Source: Patiria miniata (taxonomy: Eukaryota > Echinodermata > Asteroidea > Valvatida > Asterinidae). From it: a stretch of DNA of 64,000 nucleotides. Below the pieces are notes generated by a model that ran no database searches, had not been told where the DNA came from, and saw only the letters and a program-made list of their open reading frames with translations. The position numbers were made by a program, and so were the translations under genes. Shown one piece after another: positions 44,937 through 56,600 of the stretch. The stretch covers positions 29,967,315 through 30,031,314 of the forward strand of contig NW_024037069.1 in NCBI RefSeq assembly GCF_015706575.1. Reading direction: 5' to 3'. The first letter of the stretch is position 1. Each line of letters begins with the position of its first letter.

Positions 44937-47088
44937 CTTGGGCCCTGTGCTGCCCTGCAGCTAGCTGTCCACAGAATATACAAAGGTAGGATCATTTGCA
45001 ATTACAGTAATATCTCAATAAGTCAAATTCTGATAACTCAAAAACAACTGTTTACATTGGTTTAGTCGAACACAAAATCCATTGCCTTCCGAAGTATAAC
45101 AATGATATACAGCCCTGCTTAACTCAAAACTCTGCTGAAGTCAAATATTTTGAACCTGTTCCCTTGAGGTTTGACTGTCCCCAAAGTAACGTACCAAATT
45201 GCTATCAAAAACTTACATGGATTAACCTTAACTCCCTACTGTCTCTAGTCTTATTCTACTGGACCAAGGCCGCCAAAATCCATCAATCACACTGCTTCCA
45301 ATGCATGCTTTGCTTTAGGCCTCGTCCATCATACCCCATCAATATTTAGTCAAACCAGGCCCGCAGGACCAAGTACCCCAAAATCCACCAAAATTGGGGT
45401 ATGGATTTTGATGGAGTTGGAGAATAGGGTTAAAGATTGACCTATCACGGTAGAATGGCGGTAGAATCGCGTCAATGCAGCTATTATTATTAATACAAAT
45501 GGATGCGGAATGCAAAAAATCTGAGACAAACAAAACTTAGCGTACAAAATTCCATCGGGTTGTCTAAGGGGCGTGGCTATTCTCGCAAACGGCGATAGGT
45601 CAATTGTAGGCCTAGGTCTACAACTAAAACCATGAATCAGTAAGAAAAAATATGAAATCTACTGAAGTGAAGTTAGCCGACTTCAAGCTCAAGTCTTCAA
45701 ATGAAAAGTGGGATTTTATTTTTTTTTTTTACATTAAGTAAAGAAAACTAGGGGGCCTACTGAAGAAAAAAAAACAAAAAATCTTTCCGACATCACCGAT
45801 TTGATCCCGGTACCTTCTGCACAGTAGTCTAACGTTTACCAAAGGCATGCCATAACATTAACAATACTGTTGAAAATCGTGTTACGGCTACCTTAACGAT
45901 AGCCACTAGGCCTAGTAGTAGACGTAAAACGAAAGAAAACAAACAAACATTACAATCATGAATCAAATGACTTTTCCTGAAAGTAATCAGAATAGACTGG
46001 TACCCATAATAGTGTTTGGCTACAACACATATTAATACATACTAGTAGCACAGGGTTTCAGACTTCACAAGAAAAATACGAAAATCGAAATTGTTGAGAA
46101 AAACATATATATCCATTTCCAAATCGCATGAATAAGAAGACTCACCAGCCGGTTCTTGTCATTTTCGATAAAGATTAAGGAAACCTCGAGACTTATTTAG
46201 CACAAAAGAACGTTCTTGAAGAAGATATATACCAAAAAATCCACTAAAAAAAAAGTATCGAAAGAAGCCTCTCGATCATCTCTCGTAAAATGTATTCATT
46301 GACAACCAACAAATGTGCATATTCATTATATGTAAGTAACCATTGTTTGCATATCGAAACAAAATAGATCTACCCTGGAGGTAATAAGTACAAAGATTTA
46401 GCACAAGCCCAATTAATTGTATATAAAAGAAAAGAAAACAACATTTGCAGGCATGTTTTATTCAATTTTTATATAAACTGTGTCCCTAGAATGCTAATAA
46501 GACGCTACTAAAACTCGCGGAACGATATAATCAATATTGCAGGAAAATTACAATGAGTTTCCGCCGTTATGGCAACTACATGCGTGTCTTTGTATCATGT
46601 ATGGCATCTGAATCAGACAAACCGAAAGTTATAATAAATCAAATTGCTCATAAAATATACAGATAAAACAAAATAAATCTAGCCTAAATATCATCTTTGA
46701 TAGGTTGTTGAGTCAAATTATTGACACTTGTCATATTTTTTGCGCAAGTAACCAAACAATTAATTACAACAGGCTAATTTGGTTGTATTTATTTTTTTAT
46801 TTTTGGTTTGTAATAATGGCTTACTGTAATAAACAGCGCCCTCAAGTGGTGATCCCACGCATGAAATCTAGACTGGTACCAACGTATTGGCCTTTGCTCA
46901 ATACGCATGGCGCACGAGTAGGATAGGTACCAGCCTCACTTGTAAACTTCCGTGTTTTGGTTCTGCGTCGTCGGCTTCGGAAGTTTTTAACAAAAATAAC
47001 AGTCTCCGGAGATCTGTTCCAGCTGGGAATCTCGTTTAGTAAAAAGAGTAAGAAATCGGGAGAGCAATCTAGACATCACCATTTCGCC
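44937..47088. other. Divergent intergenic region between ZDHHC (minus) and PGLS (plus)
   Basis: The two genes face away from each other across about 2.1 kb, so both promoters should lie here. The segment 46930-47088 just before PGLS is less AT-rich and probably carries its 5' UTR, in frame with no stop from 46957; I keep the ATG at 47089 because homology starts after it. An inverted pair GACTGGTACCAACG / TAGGTACCAGCC lies at 46870-46935. No repeat or RNA gene recognised elsewhere. Confidence 0.5.
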
Positions 47089-50000
47089 ATGCCTGGAAGA
47101 AAAGTTCATGTTTTACCGACAGCCGATATTCCAACGGCCGTGTGCGACTTCGTCGCCGAGCAGAGCAAAGCGGCCGTACGGGAGCGAGGGGCGTTCTACC
47201 TCGGCGTGTCGGGCGGCAGTGTCGCTAAGTTCATGGTCGAGGGCCTGCCTAAAATCCAGGGTGTGGAGTGGGATAAGTGGCATGTGTTTTTCTGCGATGA
47301 GAGGCTGGTACCGTTGAGGACGGTGATAGCACGTACAAGATATACAGAGTAATTTTTCTTTACTTTTAATGATAGGAACTTGGAAGTGTATTTAGCCAGC
47401 GCCGGCTAATTTTCAGTAAATGTTATTTTGCCAGTTAGGTTGTACAGCAACCCCTATATTGTAAAAGATATTAAATTACCACCATCGGATGCGCAAGAAG
47501 ACCTGTGGCCTTGTGGATAGAGCGTGTAACTCATGGGTGGGAGTACTCCTAGAACTATGAGGCTCCATGTAGTGGTAGTGGAGCCTCATAGGCAGATTAC
47601 CCCGCTAAACTGTTTGCTATACAAAACGCCAACTAAGTACAAAAACGTCCGTCCAAAGGGAAATTAAGTCCGAAATTGTAAAATGGTCTGATTCCCATTT
47701 CGTGAATACAAAGTCACAACAACAATGTTGGCGCAAAGCAAGACTATAAGATTGTCACAGTGAAAATGTCTAAGTCCCCAAAAAAGTCAGGTGCATGTTC
47801 AGTGCTTAGCCGGCAAAATGTTGTCTACCTAAATTTACCCTGCACCGGCTGAATGTACACTGCCTTTTCATAACATATTAATTATTACTGGGCCTTTTAC
47901 AAGTATTGAGCTGGATATTAAGCCTGCTTGATTGTGCAGCGCCCTCTTTGACTGTGTCTACATTATAAAAGGTATAACAACTCCCAGGTCTTTTGGAAAA
48001 AATTCCGTACTCGGACGTCACTTTTTTCAATTATTTTTCTAGCGCCAAAAGTTGCATCTTTTATGGTTATTCCTCCACTTTCCCTCCTCTACTCTCACCC
48101 TCTCCTTTCCTTAATTTCTATTTATTAATCAGTCAGTTACTTCATCGGGATTCGAACCTCTGGCGCTTGCTTGATACACGAGACTCTTAACCGCTAGGCC
48201 GCGCACGATCGCTGTTGCACTAATCAATCTTTGGACGTATTTGAAGTATCCATTGAAATAAACTAAATATTCATCATGTTCATGAGAAAATAAATATTCA
48301 TAATGACGTATTGCACTATCATTGGCAGGCTCATGCGACGTCATGGTTGTTGGTCACGTGTATAACGTAACGCTGTCTTTCAGCCACTACAATCAGTTTT
48401 GACCGGCTGCTTCAAGCTAGTTCTGCACGACGTATGCATCCAAAATGTGCTCTAAAAACACATTTTGAGTAAATTTTTTTCACCTTAACACAGCTTCCTG
48501 GATTTCTCTTGGTTCAAATGACAAGGTGAGGTGACAATTAATATGTTTGGCAGCAGATAAATTGACGTCCGAGTATGGAACTTTTCCCGGTCTTTTTGCT
48601 AAGATGTAACCTCAATCCTGCAAAATCCTCCGTTATTTCTTGAATGTGTTCATTGGAGGGGGACCACTGCCTCAATCCTGCAAACTCCTCCGGCAATCAC
48701 TGTCACTATATTGAGGTAGAGAAATTGATATTTTGGAGCAGTGGGAGGATTTCAAGTATAATTAGGCCTAAATGTATGCATGGCTGAGCATAAACGACAC
48801 AAGGTCTGGCCCAAGACCTTGACACAGTGCGTCCTCCGAAATCAGCAACACACTTTTGCCATGTAGGCTCAATCTTGCAAATTCCTCAAATTTGCAAAGG
48901 GGATTTTGGAGGATCAAGAATGGTTTGGGTTAAACTACGTTTGTGTAGCACCTGTGGCTGAGTGGATAGCGCGTATTTTTTATGAGTGAGCGATCCCTAG
49001 TTCAACTTGTGAACTACTGGCTAGCGACATTTTCGAATTTTCCTTTTTTCATCCCAAAAAATTAAGAATATTTTCCCTATATTGACTCTAACATTTAATA
49101 GGCCTATAGTTATAGTCAAAATTAAGTCATTCAAATAATTCTCAAATACACATTTGTGATGCGATCAAGCTAAATGATTCGTTATTCGACCCTAGACATT
49201 TTTTTTTTTTACAGATTTGAAAAGAACACAATCTCAGCACTACTGCTGTGAAAAACCGCATGCTGGCACCATCTTTAGTTAAAAAATTATGGAAGTCGGA
49301 ACACCAGAGATGTGATGAAGTGATGTGATGAAGTGGCCCTATTTTAGCCTGAATCTTCAAATGAAAATGCCAGACAAACGACTCATTTAGCTGGACCGCA
49401 TAACATTTAAGTGTTTTTGACCTGTACATTTTTTTTGTATGGAGGACTTTTACTCTGATTTGTTTTGTTGTTAATTTTCATCATTTGTTCATGATTTTAA
49501 AAGAAAATAGTAAATAAAATTACTGTGGTATATTACTACTTTCTTTCACAGGAACTGATAGGAAAGGTCAACCTTCCAGAAAGTCAGATCTACCCCATTG
49601 ATCCGTCGCTGTCTGTCGCTGATGCAGCCAAGGACTACTCGGCCAAAGTTGGCATTGTACCCTCCGGGGAGACAAGTTACCAGTCTTTGATCTCCTGGTT
49701 CTTGGGATGGGACCTGATGGCCACACTTGTTCCTTATTCCCTGGCCACAAGCTGTTAAAGGTGACTTTTTTCCCAAGACCACTAACCAAGAAATCAAAGA
49801 CTTACTTACGTACCAGAAAAACAAGTGCAAGTGCACAATAAGCTATAGTGACATATGCGACGCCGATGGCACCTATGGAACACCACACCTTTGGTAAATT
49901 TTCAGGACAGACAGACGGACCATCCGACTGACCACCAAGTAACTATAGAAGCTCCTGCGAGAGCTGAAAAAATCGCACCCTGCCCACCTCTTAGGGACAT

Positions 50001-50607
50001 TTCCTCCTGGAGAATACCGTCCAACCACTGCACAAATTGGCCTGGTTCGAGGAAGATGTTGTACAGCGCAAGTGCGAGTGCTTAATATGGCCATGTTGCA
50101 AGAAGTCTTGCATGAAATCAATGAAAACAATCCTTGCTAGAACTGAAAAATGCGACGCCGAAAAATGCGACGCTGATGGCACATATGGAACACCATACTT
50201 TTGGTCAGTTTTGTGGGGACAGACAGACTGACAGACAGACTGACCACACTAGAAGCTCCTTCCAGAGCTTAAACAATTCACTTAATTGACAAAAATCTCA
50301 AAATTTTCTGAATTGTGTCATTCCAGAGTTTCAAAATTCACTTAATTGACAAAAATTTCAAAATGTTCTGAATTGTTTCATTGAATATATACACTACACT
50401 GTATTTTTATATAGGAGTATGAAAAGACACTTAATATTTAATTGAATGTATTTTACCCACCAATAGGAGGAGTCTCTGATAGTTGCTCCCATCGATGATT
50501 CCCCTAAACCTCCACCGTGTCGAGTGACCTTGACCTACCCAGTCATCAACTCCGCCCGCTGTGCTATGTTTGCATCCGCTGGTGCCAGCAAGGCAGAAGT
50601 GGTCCAG
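47089..50607 (+). CDS. PGLS: 6-phosphogluconolactonase, exons 1-3 (partial, two frame breaks)
   Basis: Exon 1, 47089-47348 (donor AGA|GTAATT), carries [17 protein letters not shown] and [12 protein letters not shown], the conserved substrate-binding motifs of the family. Exon 2, 49552-49760 (acceptor TTTCACAG, donor AAAG|GTGACT), carries [10 protein letters not shown] and [19 protein letters not shown], the signature motif. Exon 3, 50467-50607 (acceptor ACCAATAG, donor CAG|GTGAGG), carries [20 protein letters not shown]. The enzyme hydrolyses 6-phosphogluconolactone in the oxidative pentose phosphate pathway. Two frame breaks are seen, each one base short in a homopolymer: TT at 47314-47315 before the [17 protein letters not shown] end of exon 1, and GGGG at 49666-49669 in exon 2. 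With each counted as one lost base all exon junctions are phase 0. The C-terminal exon is not downstream in this window; the intron enters satellite DNA at once. Confidence 0.9.
47500..47590 (+). repeat. tRNA-like fragment followed by a perfect 12-bp hairpin
   Basis: TGGCCTTGTGGATAGAGCG (from 47506) resembles the D-arm/A-box of a tRNA. It is followed by TATGAGGCTCCA (47556-47567), an 11-nt loop and TGGAGCCTCATA (47579-47590), a perfect 12-bp inverted repeat. Lies in PGLS intron 1. Possibly part of a tRNA-derived SINE; no full cloverleaf seen. Confidence 0.5.
47985..48598. mobile_element. Fold-back element with CTCGGACGTCA arms in PGLS intron 1
   Basis: CCGTACTCGGACGTCA at about 48006-48021 is mirrored by TGACGTCCGAGTATGG at about 48563-48578, and GGTCTTTTGGAAAAAATT on the left pairs with the AACTTTTCCCGGTCTTTTTG region on the right. 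It encloses the tRNA-like sequence at 48143-48213. Confidence 0.75.
48143..48213 (-). repeat. tRNA-derived sequence (SINE head) with perfect B box
   Basis: On the minus strand GGCCTAGCGGTTAAG (48186-48200) fits a tRNA A box and GGTTCGAATCC (48148-48158) is a perfect B box at normal spacing. The acceptor and T stems do not pair well, so this is a tRNA-derived repeat and not a functional tRNA gene. Confidence 0.65.
48948..49015 (+). repeat. tRNA-like A-box fragment
   Basis: CTGTGGCTGAGTGGATAGCG contains a good A box (TGGCTGAGTGG, 48955-48965); a degenerate B-box-like AGTTCAACTT follows at about 48999. Probably a decayed tRNA-derived SINE. Confidence 0.5.
49858..50250. repeat. Direct repeats in PGLS intron 2
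   Basis: GACGCCGATGGCACCTATGG, continuing AACACCACACCTTTGG (about 49858), recurs as GACGCTGATGGCACATATGG, continuing AACACCATACTTTTGG (about 50157). Both are followed by ACAGACAGAC-rich tracts and by AGAAGCTCCT. Confidence 0.75.
50270..50390. repeat. Two-copy tandem repeat, about 61 bp, in PGLS intron 2
   Basis: CACTTAATTGACAAAAAT, TCAAAAT and TTCTGAATTGT occur twice in tandem (about 50278-50336 and 50339-50385) a short distance before the exon 3 acceptor. Confidence 0.8.
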
Positions 50608-53600
50608 GTGAGGACAAGTTTTTAGTTTTCGGCCATTTTGGTAAAACACATTAAATGTTTGTTTTCTTCCGGATCCTGACTTTGGTGAGCTAAAATCTCT
50701 TGGGGATTCATTCCAGCCTCTACCCACGTTGTGTGAACAATTTCACTTGATTTCGTGAAGTTGGATTTTTGGGTCCAAAATCAGTATTTTTGATGACTGC
50801 GGATATGGAAAACTTTTCAGAATTCGACCATTTTCGGTAAAAATATGAAATTTTTTGTTTTCTGCCTGGATCCTGACTCTGGTGAGCTGAAATCTCTTGG
50901 GATGCATTTCTGGCCTCTACCCACCTTGTGTGAATATTTGACCAAATTTTGTGAAGTTGGATTTTTAGGCTAAACATCAGTATTTTTGATGACCGCGGAT
51001 ATGGAAAACTTTTCAGATTTTGGCCATATTGGCTCAAAAACTGAAATGTTTCTTTTCTGCCTGGATCCTGACTTTGGTGAGCTGATATCTCTTGGGGATG
51101 TATTTCTGGCCTCTACCCACCTTGTGTGAACATTTGACCAAATTTCGTGAAGTTGGATTTTGGGGCCAAAAATCAGTATTTTTGATGACCGCGGATATGG
51201 AAAACTTTTCAGATTTTGGCCAATTTGGGTAAAAACTGAAATGTTTGTTTTCTGCCTGGATCCTGACTTTGGTGAGCTGAAATCTCTTGGGGATGTATTT
51301 CTGGCCTCTACCCACCTTGTGTGAACATTTGAACAAATTTCGTGAAGTTGGATTTTGGGGCCAAAAATCAGTATTTTTGTTGACCGCGGATATGGAAAAC
51401 TTTTCAGATTTTGGCCATGTTGGCTTAAAAACTGAAATTTTCTTTTCTGCCTGGATCCTGACTTTGGTGAGTTGATATCTCTTGGGGATGTATTTCTGGC
51501 CCTCTACCCACCTTGTGTGAACATTTGAACAAATTTCGTGAAGTTGGATTTTGGGGCCAAAAATCAGTATTTTTGATGACCGCGGATATGGAAAACTTTT
51601 CAGAATTTGGCCATTTTGGGTATAAAACTGAAATTTTTGTTTTCTCCCTGGATCCTGACTTTGGTGAGCTGATATCTCTTGTGGATGTATTTCTGGCCTC
51701 TACCCACCTTGTGTGAACATTTGATCAAATTTCGTTAAGTTGGATTTTGGGGCCAAAAATCAGTATTTTTGATGACCGCGGATATGGAAAACTTTTCAGA
51801 TTTTGGCCGTTTTTGGTAAAAACTCAAATGTTTGTTTTCTCCCTGGAGCCTAACTGTGGTGAGCTGAAATCTCTTGGGGATTCATTTCTGGCCTCTACCC
51901 ACCTTGTGTGAACATTTGACCAAATTTTGTGAAGTTGGATTTCCTAGCCAAAAATCAGTATTTTTGATGACCGCGGATATGGAAAACTTTTCAGATTTTG
52001 GTCATGTTGGCTCAAAAACTGAAATTTTTTGTTTTCTGCCTGGATCCTGACTTTGGTGAGCTGATATCTCTTGGGGATGTATTTCTGGCCTCTACCCACC
52101 TTGTGTGAACATTTGAACAAATTTCGTGAAGTTGGATTTGGGGGCCAAAAATCAGTATTTTTGATGACCGCGGATATGGAAAACTTTTCAGATTTTGGCC
52201 ATTTGGTAAAAAACTGAAATGTTTGTTTTCTCCCTGGATCCTGACTTTTTGAGCTGATATCTCTTGGGGATGAATTCTGACCCCTCCCCACCTGTGTGAA
52301 CATTTGACCAAATTTCGTGAAGTTGGATTTTGGGGCCAAAAATCAGTATTTTTGATGACCGCGGATATGGAAAACTTTTCAGATTTTGGCCATGTTGGCT
52401 TAAAAACTGAAACTTTTCTTTTCTGCCTGGATCCTGACTTTTGTGAGTTGATATCTCTTGGGGATGTATTTCTGGCCTCTACCCACCTTGTGTGAACATT
52501 TGACCAAATTTCGTGAAGTTGGATTTTGGGGCCAAAAATCAGTATTTTTGATGACTGCGGATATGGAAAACTTTTCAGATTTTGGCCGTTTTGGTAAAAA
52601 ACTCAAATGTTTGTTTTCCCTGGAGCCTAACTGTGGTGAGCTGAATCTCTTGGGGATTCATTTCTGGCCTCTACCCACCTTGTGTGAACATTTGACCAAA
52701 TTTTGTGAAGTTGGATTTCCTAGCAAAAAATCAGTATTTTTGATGACCGCGGATATGGAAAACTTTTCAGATTTCGGCCATTTGGTAAAAAACTGAAATG
52801 TTTGTTTTCTCCCTGGATCCTGGCTTTGGTGAGCTGATATCTCTTCGGGATGCATTTCTGACCTCTACCCACCTTGTGTGAACATTTGACCAAATTTCGT
52901 GAAGTTGGATTTTTGGGCCAAAAATCAGTATTTTTGATGACCGCGGATATGGAAAACTTTTCAGATTTTGGCCATGTTGGCTTAAAAACTGAAATTTTTC
53001 TTTTCTGCCTGTATTCTGACTTTGGTGAGCTGATATCTCTTGGGGATGTATTGCTGGCCTCTACCCACCTTGTGTGAACATTTGATCAAATTCCGTGAAG
53101 TTGGATTTTGGCCAAAAATCAGTATTTTTGATGACGGCGGATATGGAAAACTTTTCAGATTTTGGCCATGTTGGCTTAAAAACTGAAAAGTTTCTTTTTC
53201 TGCCTGGATCCTGACTTTGGTGAGCTGATATCTCTTGGGATGTATTTCTGGCTCTACCCACCTTGTGTGAACATTTGATCAAATTTCGTGAAGTTGGATT
53301 TTGGGGCCAAAAATCAGTATTTTTGATGACCGCGGATATGGAAAACTTTTCAGATTTGGCCATGTTGGCTCAAAAACTGAAATTTTCCTTTTCTGCCTGG
53401 ATCCTGACTTTGGTGCGCTGTTATATCTTGGGAGATGTATTTCTGGCCTCTACCCACCTTGTGTGAACATTTGAACAAATTTCGTGAAGTTGGATTTTGG
53501 GGCCAAAAATCAGTATTTTTGATACCGCGGATATGGAAAACTTTTCAGAATTTGGCCATTTTGGGTAAAAACTGAAATGTTTGTTTTCTATCTGGATCCT

Positions 53601-56600
53601 GACTTTGGTGAGCTGATATCTCAGGGGGATGTATTTCTGGCCTCTACCCACCTTGTGTGAACATTTGATCAAATTTCTTGAAGTTGGATTTTGGGGCCAA
53701 AAATCAGTATTTTTGATGACCGCGGATATGGAAAACTTTTCAGATTTTGGCCATGTTGGCTCAAAAACTCAAATTTTCATTTCTGCCTGGATCCTGACTT
53801 TGGTGAGCTGATATCTCTTGGGGATGTATTTCTGGCCTCTACCCACCTTGTGTGAACATTTGAACAAATTTCGTGAAGTTGGATTTTGGGGCCAAAAATC
53901 AGTATTTTTGATGACCGCGGATATGGAAAACTTTTCAGAATTTGGCCATTTTGGGTATAAAACTGAAATGTTTGTTTTCTATCTGGATCCTGACTTGGTG
54001 AGCTGATATCTCTTGGGGATGTATTTCTGGCCTCTACCCACCTTGTGTGAAAAATTTGATCAAATTTCGTGAAGTTGGATTTGGGGCCAAAAATCAGTAT
54101 TTTTGATGACCGCGGATATGGAAAACTTTTCAGATTTTGGCCATTTTGGGTAAAAAAACTGAAATGTTTGTTTTCTCCCTGGATCCTGACTTTGGTGAGC
54201 TGAAATCTCTTGGGGATGTATTTCTGGCCTCTACCCACCTTGTGTGAACATTTGAACAAATTCGTGAAGTTGGATTTTGGGGCAAAAATCAGTATTTTTG
54301 ATGACCGCGGATATGGAAAACTTTTCAGATTTTGGCAATGTTGGCTTAAAAAACTGAAATTTTTCTTTCTGCCTGGATCCTGACTTTGGTGAGTTGATAT
54401 CTCTTGGGGATGTATTTCTGGCCTCTACCCACCTTGTGTGAACATTTGATCAAATTTGTGAAGTTGGATTTTTGGGCCAAAAATCAGTATTTTTGATGAC
54501 CGCGGATATGGAAAACTTTTCAGATTTAGGCCATGTTGGCTCAAAAACTGAAAATTTCCTTTTCTGCCTGGATCCTGACTTTGGTGAGCTGATATCTCTT
54601 GGGGATGTATTTCTGGCCTCTACCCACCTTGTGTGAACATTTGATCAAATTTCGTGAAGTTGGATTTTGGGGCCAAAAATCAGTATTTTTGATGACCGCG
54701 GATATGGAAAACTTTTCAGATTTTGGCCATGTTGGCTCAAAAACTGAAATTTTTGTTTTCTGTCTGGATCCTGACTTTGGTGAGCTGATATCTCTTGGGG
54801 ATGTATTTCTGGCCTCTACCCACCTTGTGTGAACATTTGACCAAATTTCGTGAAGTTGGATTTTGTGGCCAAAAATCAGTATTTTTGATGACCGCGGATA
54901 TGGAAAACTTTTCAGATTTTGGCCAATTTGGGTAAAAAACTGAAATGTTTGTTTTCTCCCTGGATCCTGACTTTGGTGAGCTGAAATCTCTTGGGGATGT
55001 ATTTCTGGCCTCTACCCACCTTGTGTGAACATTTGACCAAATTTCGTGAGTTGGATTTTGGGGCCAAAAATCAGTATTTTTGATGACCGCGGATATGGAA
55101 AACTTTTCAGATTTTGGCCATGTTGGCTTAAAAACTGAAATTTTTCTTTTCTGCTGGATCCTGACTTTGGTGAGCTGATATCTCTTGGGATGTATTTCTG
55201 GCCTCTACCCACCTTGTGTGAACATTTGACCAAATTTCGTGTGAAGTTGGATTTTGGGGCCAAAAATCAGTATTTTTGATGACCGCGGATATGGAAAACT
55301 TTTCAGATTTTGGCCGTTTGGGTAAAAAACTGAAATGTTTGTTTTCTCCCTGGATCCTGACTTTGGTGAGCTGAAATCTCTTGGGGATGTATTGCTGGCC
55401 CTACCCACCTGTGTGAACATTTGAACAAATTTCGTAAAGTTGGATTTTGGGGCCAAAAATCAGTATTTTTGATGACCGCGGATATGGAAAACTTTTCAGA
55501 TTTTGGCCATGTTGGCTTAAAAACTGAAATGTTTTGTTTCTCCCTGGATCCTGACTTTGGTGAGCTGATATCCCTTGGGGATGTATTTCTGGCCTCTACC
55601 CACCTTGTGTGAACATTTGATCAAATTTCGCGAAGTTGGATTTTTGGGCCAAAAATCAGTATTTTTGATGACCGCGGATATGGAAAACTTTTCAGATTTT
55701 GGCCATGTTGGCTTAAAAACTGAAAATTTTCTTTTCTGCCTGGATCCTGACTTTGGTGAGTTGATATCTCTTGGGGATGTATTTCTGGCCTCTACCCACC
55801 TTGTGTGAACATTTGACAAATTTCGTGAATTTGGATTTTGGGGCCAAAAATCAGTATTTTTGATGACCGCGGATATGGAAAACTTTTCAGATTTTGGCCA
55901 TGTTGGCTCAAAAACTGAAATGTTTGTTTTCTCCTGGAGCCTGACTTGTGGTGAGCTGAATCTCTTGGGGATTCATTTCTGGCTCTACCCACCTTGTGTG
56001 AACATTTGACCAAATTTCGTGAAGTTGGATTTCCTAGCCAAAAATCAGTATTTTTGATGACCGCGGATATGGAAAACTTTTCAGATTTCGGCCATTGTGG
56101 GTAAAAAACTGAAATGTTTGTTTTCTCCCTGGATCCTGACTTTGGTGAGCTGATATCTCTTCGGGATGCATTTCTGACCGCTACCCACCTTGTGTGAACA
56201 TTTGACCAAATTTCGTGAAGTTGGATTTTTGGGCCAAAAATCAGTATTTTTGATGACCGCGGATATGGAAAACTTTTCAGATTTTGGCCATGTTGGCTTA
56301 AAAACTGAAATTTTCTTTTCTGCCTGGATCCTGACTTTGGTGAGCTGATATCTCTTGGGGATGTATTTCTGGCCTCTACCCACCTTGTGTGAACATTTGA
56401 CCAATTTTCGTGAAGTTGGATTTTGGGGCCAAAAATCAGTATTTTTGATGACCGCGGATATGGAAAACTTTTCAGATTTTGGCCATTTGGGTAAAAAACT
56501 GAAATGTTTGTTTTCTTTCTGGATCCTGGCTTTGGTGAGCTGATATCTCTGGGGATGCATTTCTGCCTCTACCCACCTTGTGTGAACATTTGACCAAATT

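Noticed and set aside
48143..48213. Functional tRNA gene on the minus strand
   Set aside because: A and B boxes are good but the acceptor and T stems do not pair, so it is a tRNA-derived repeat.
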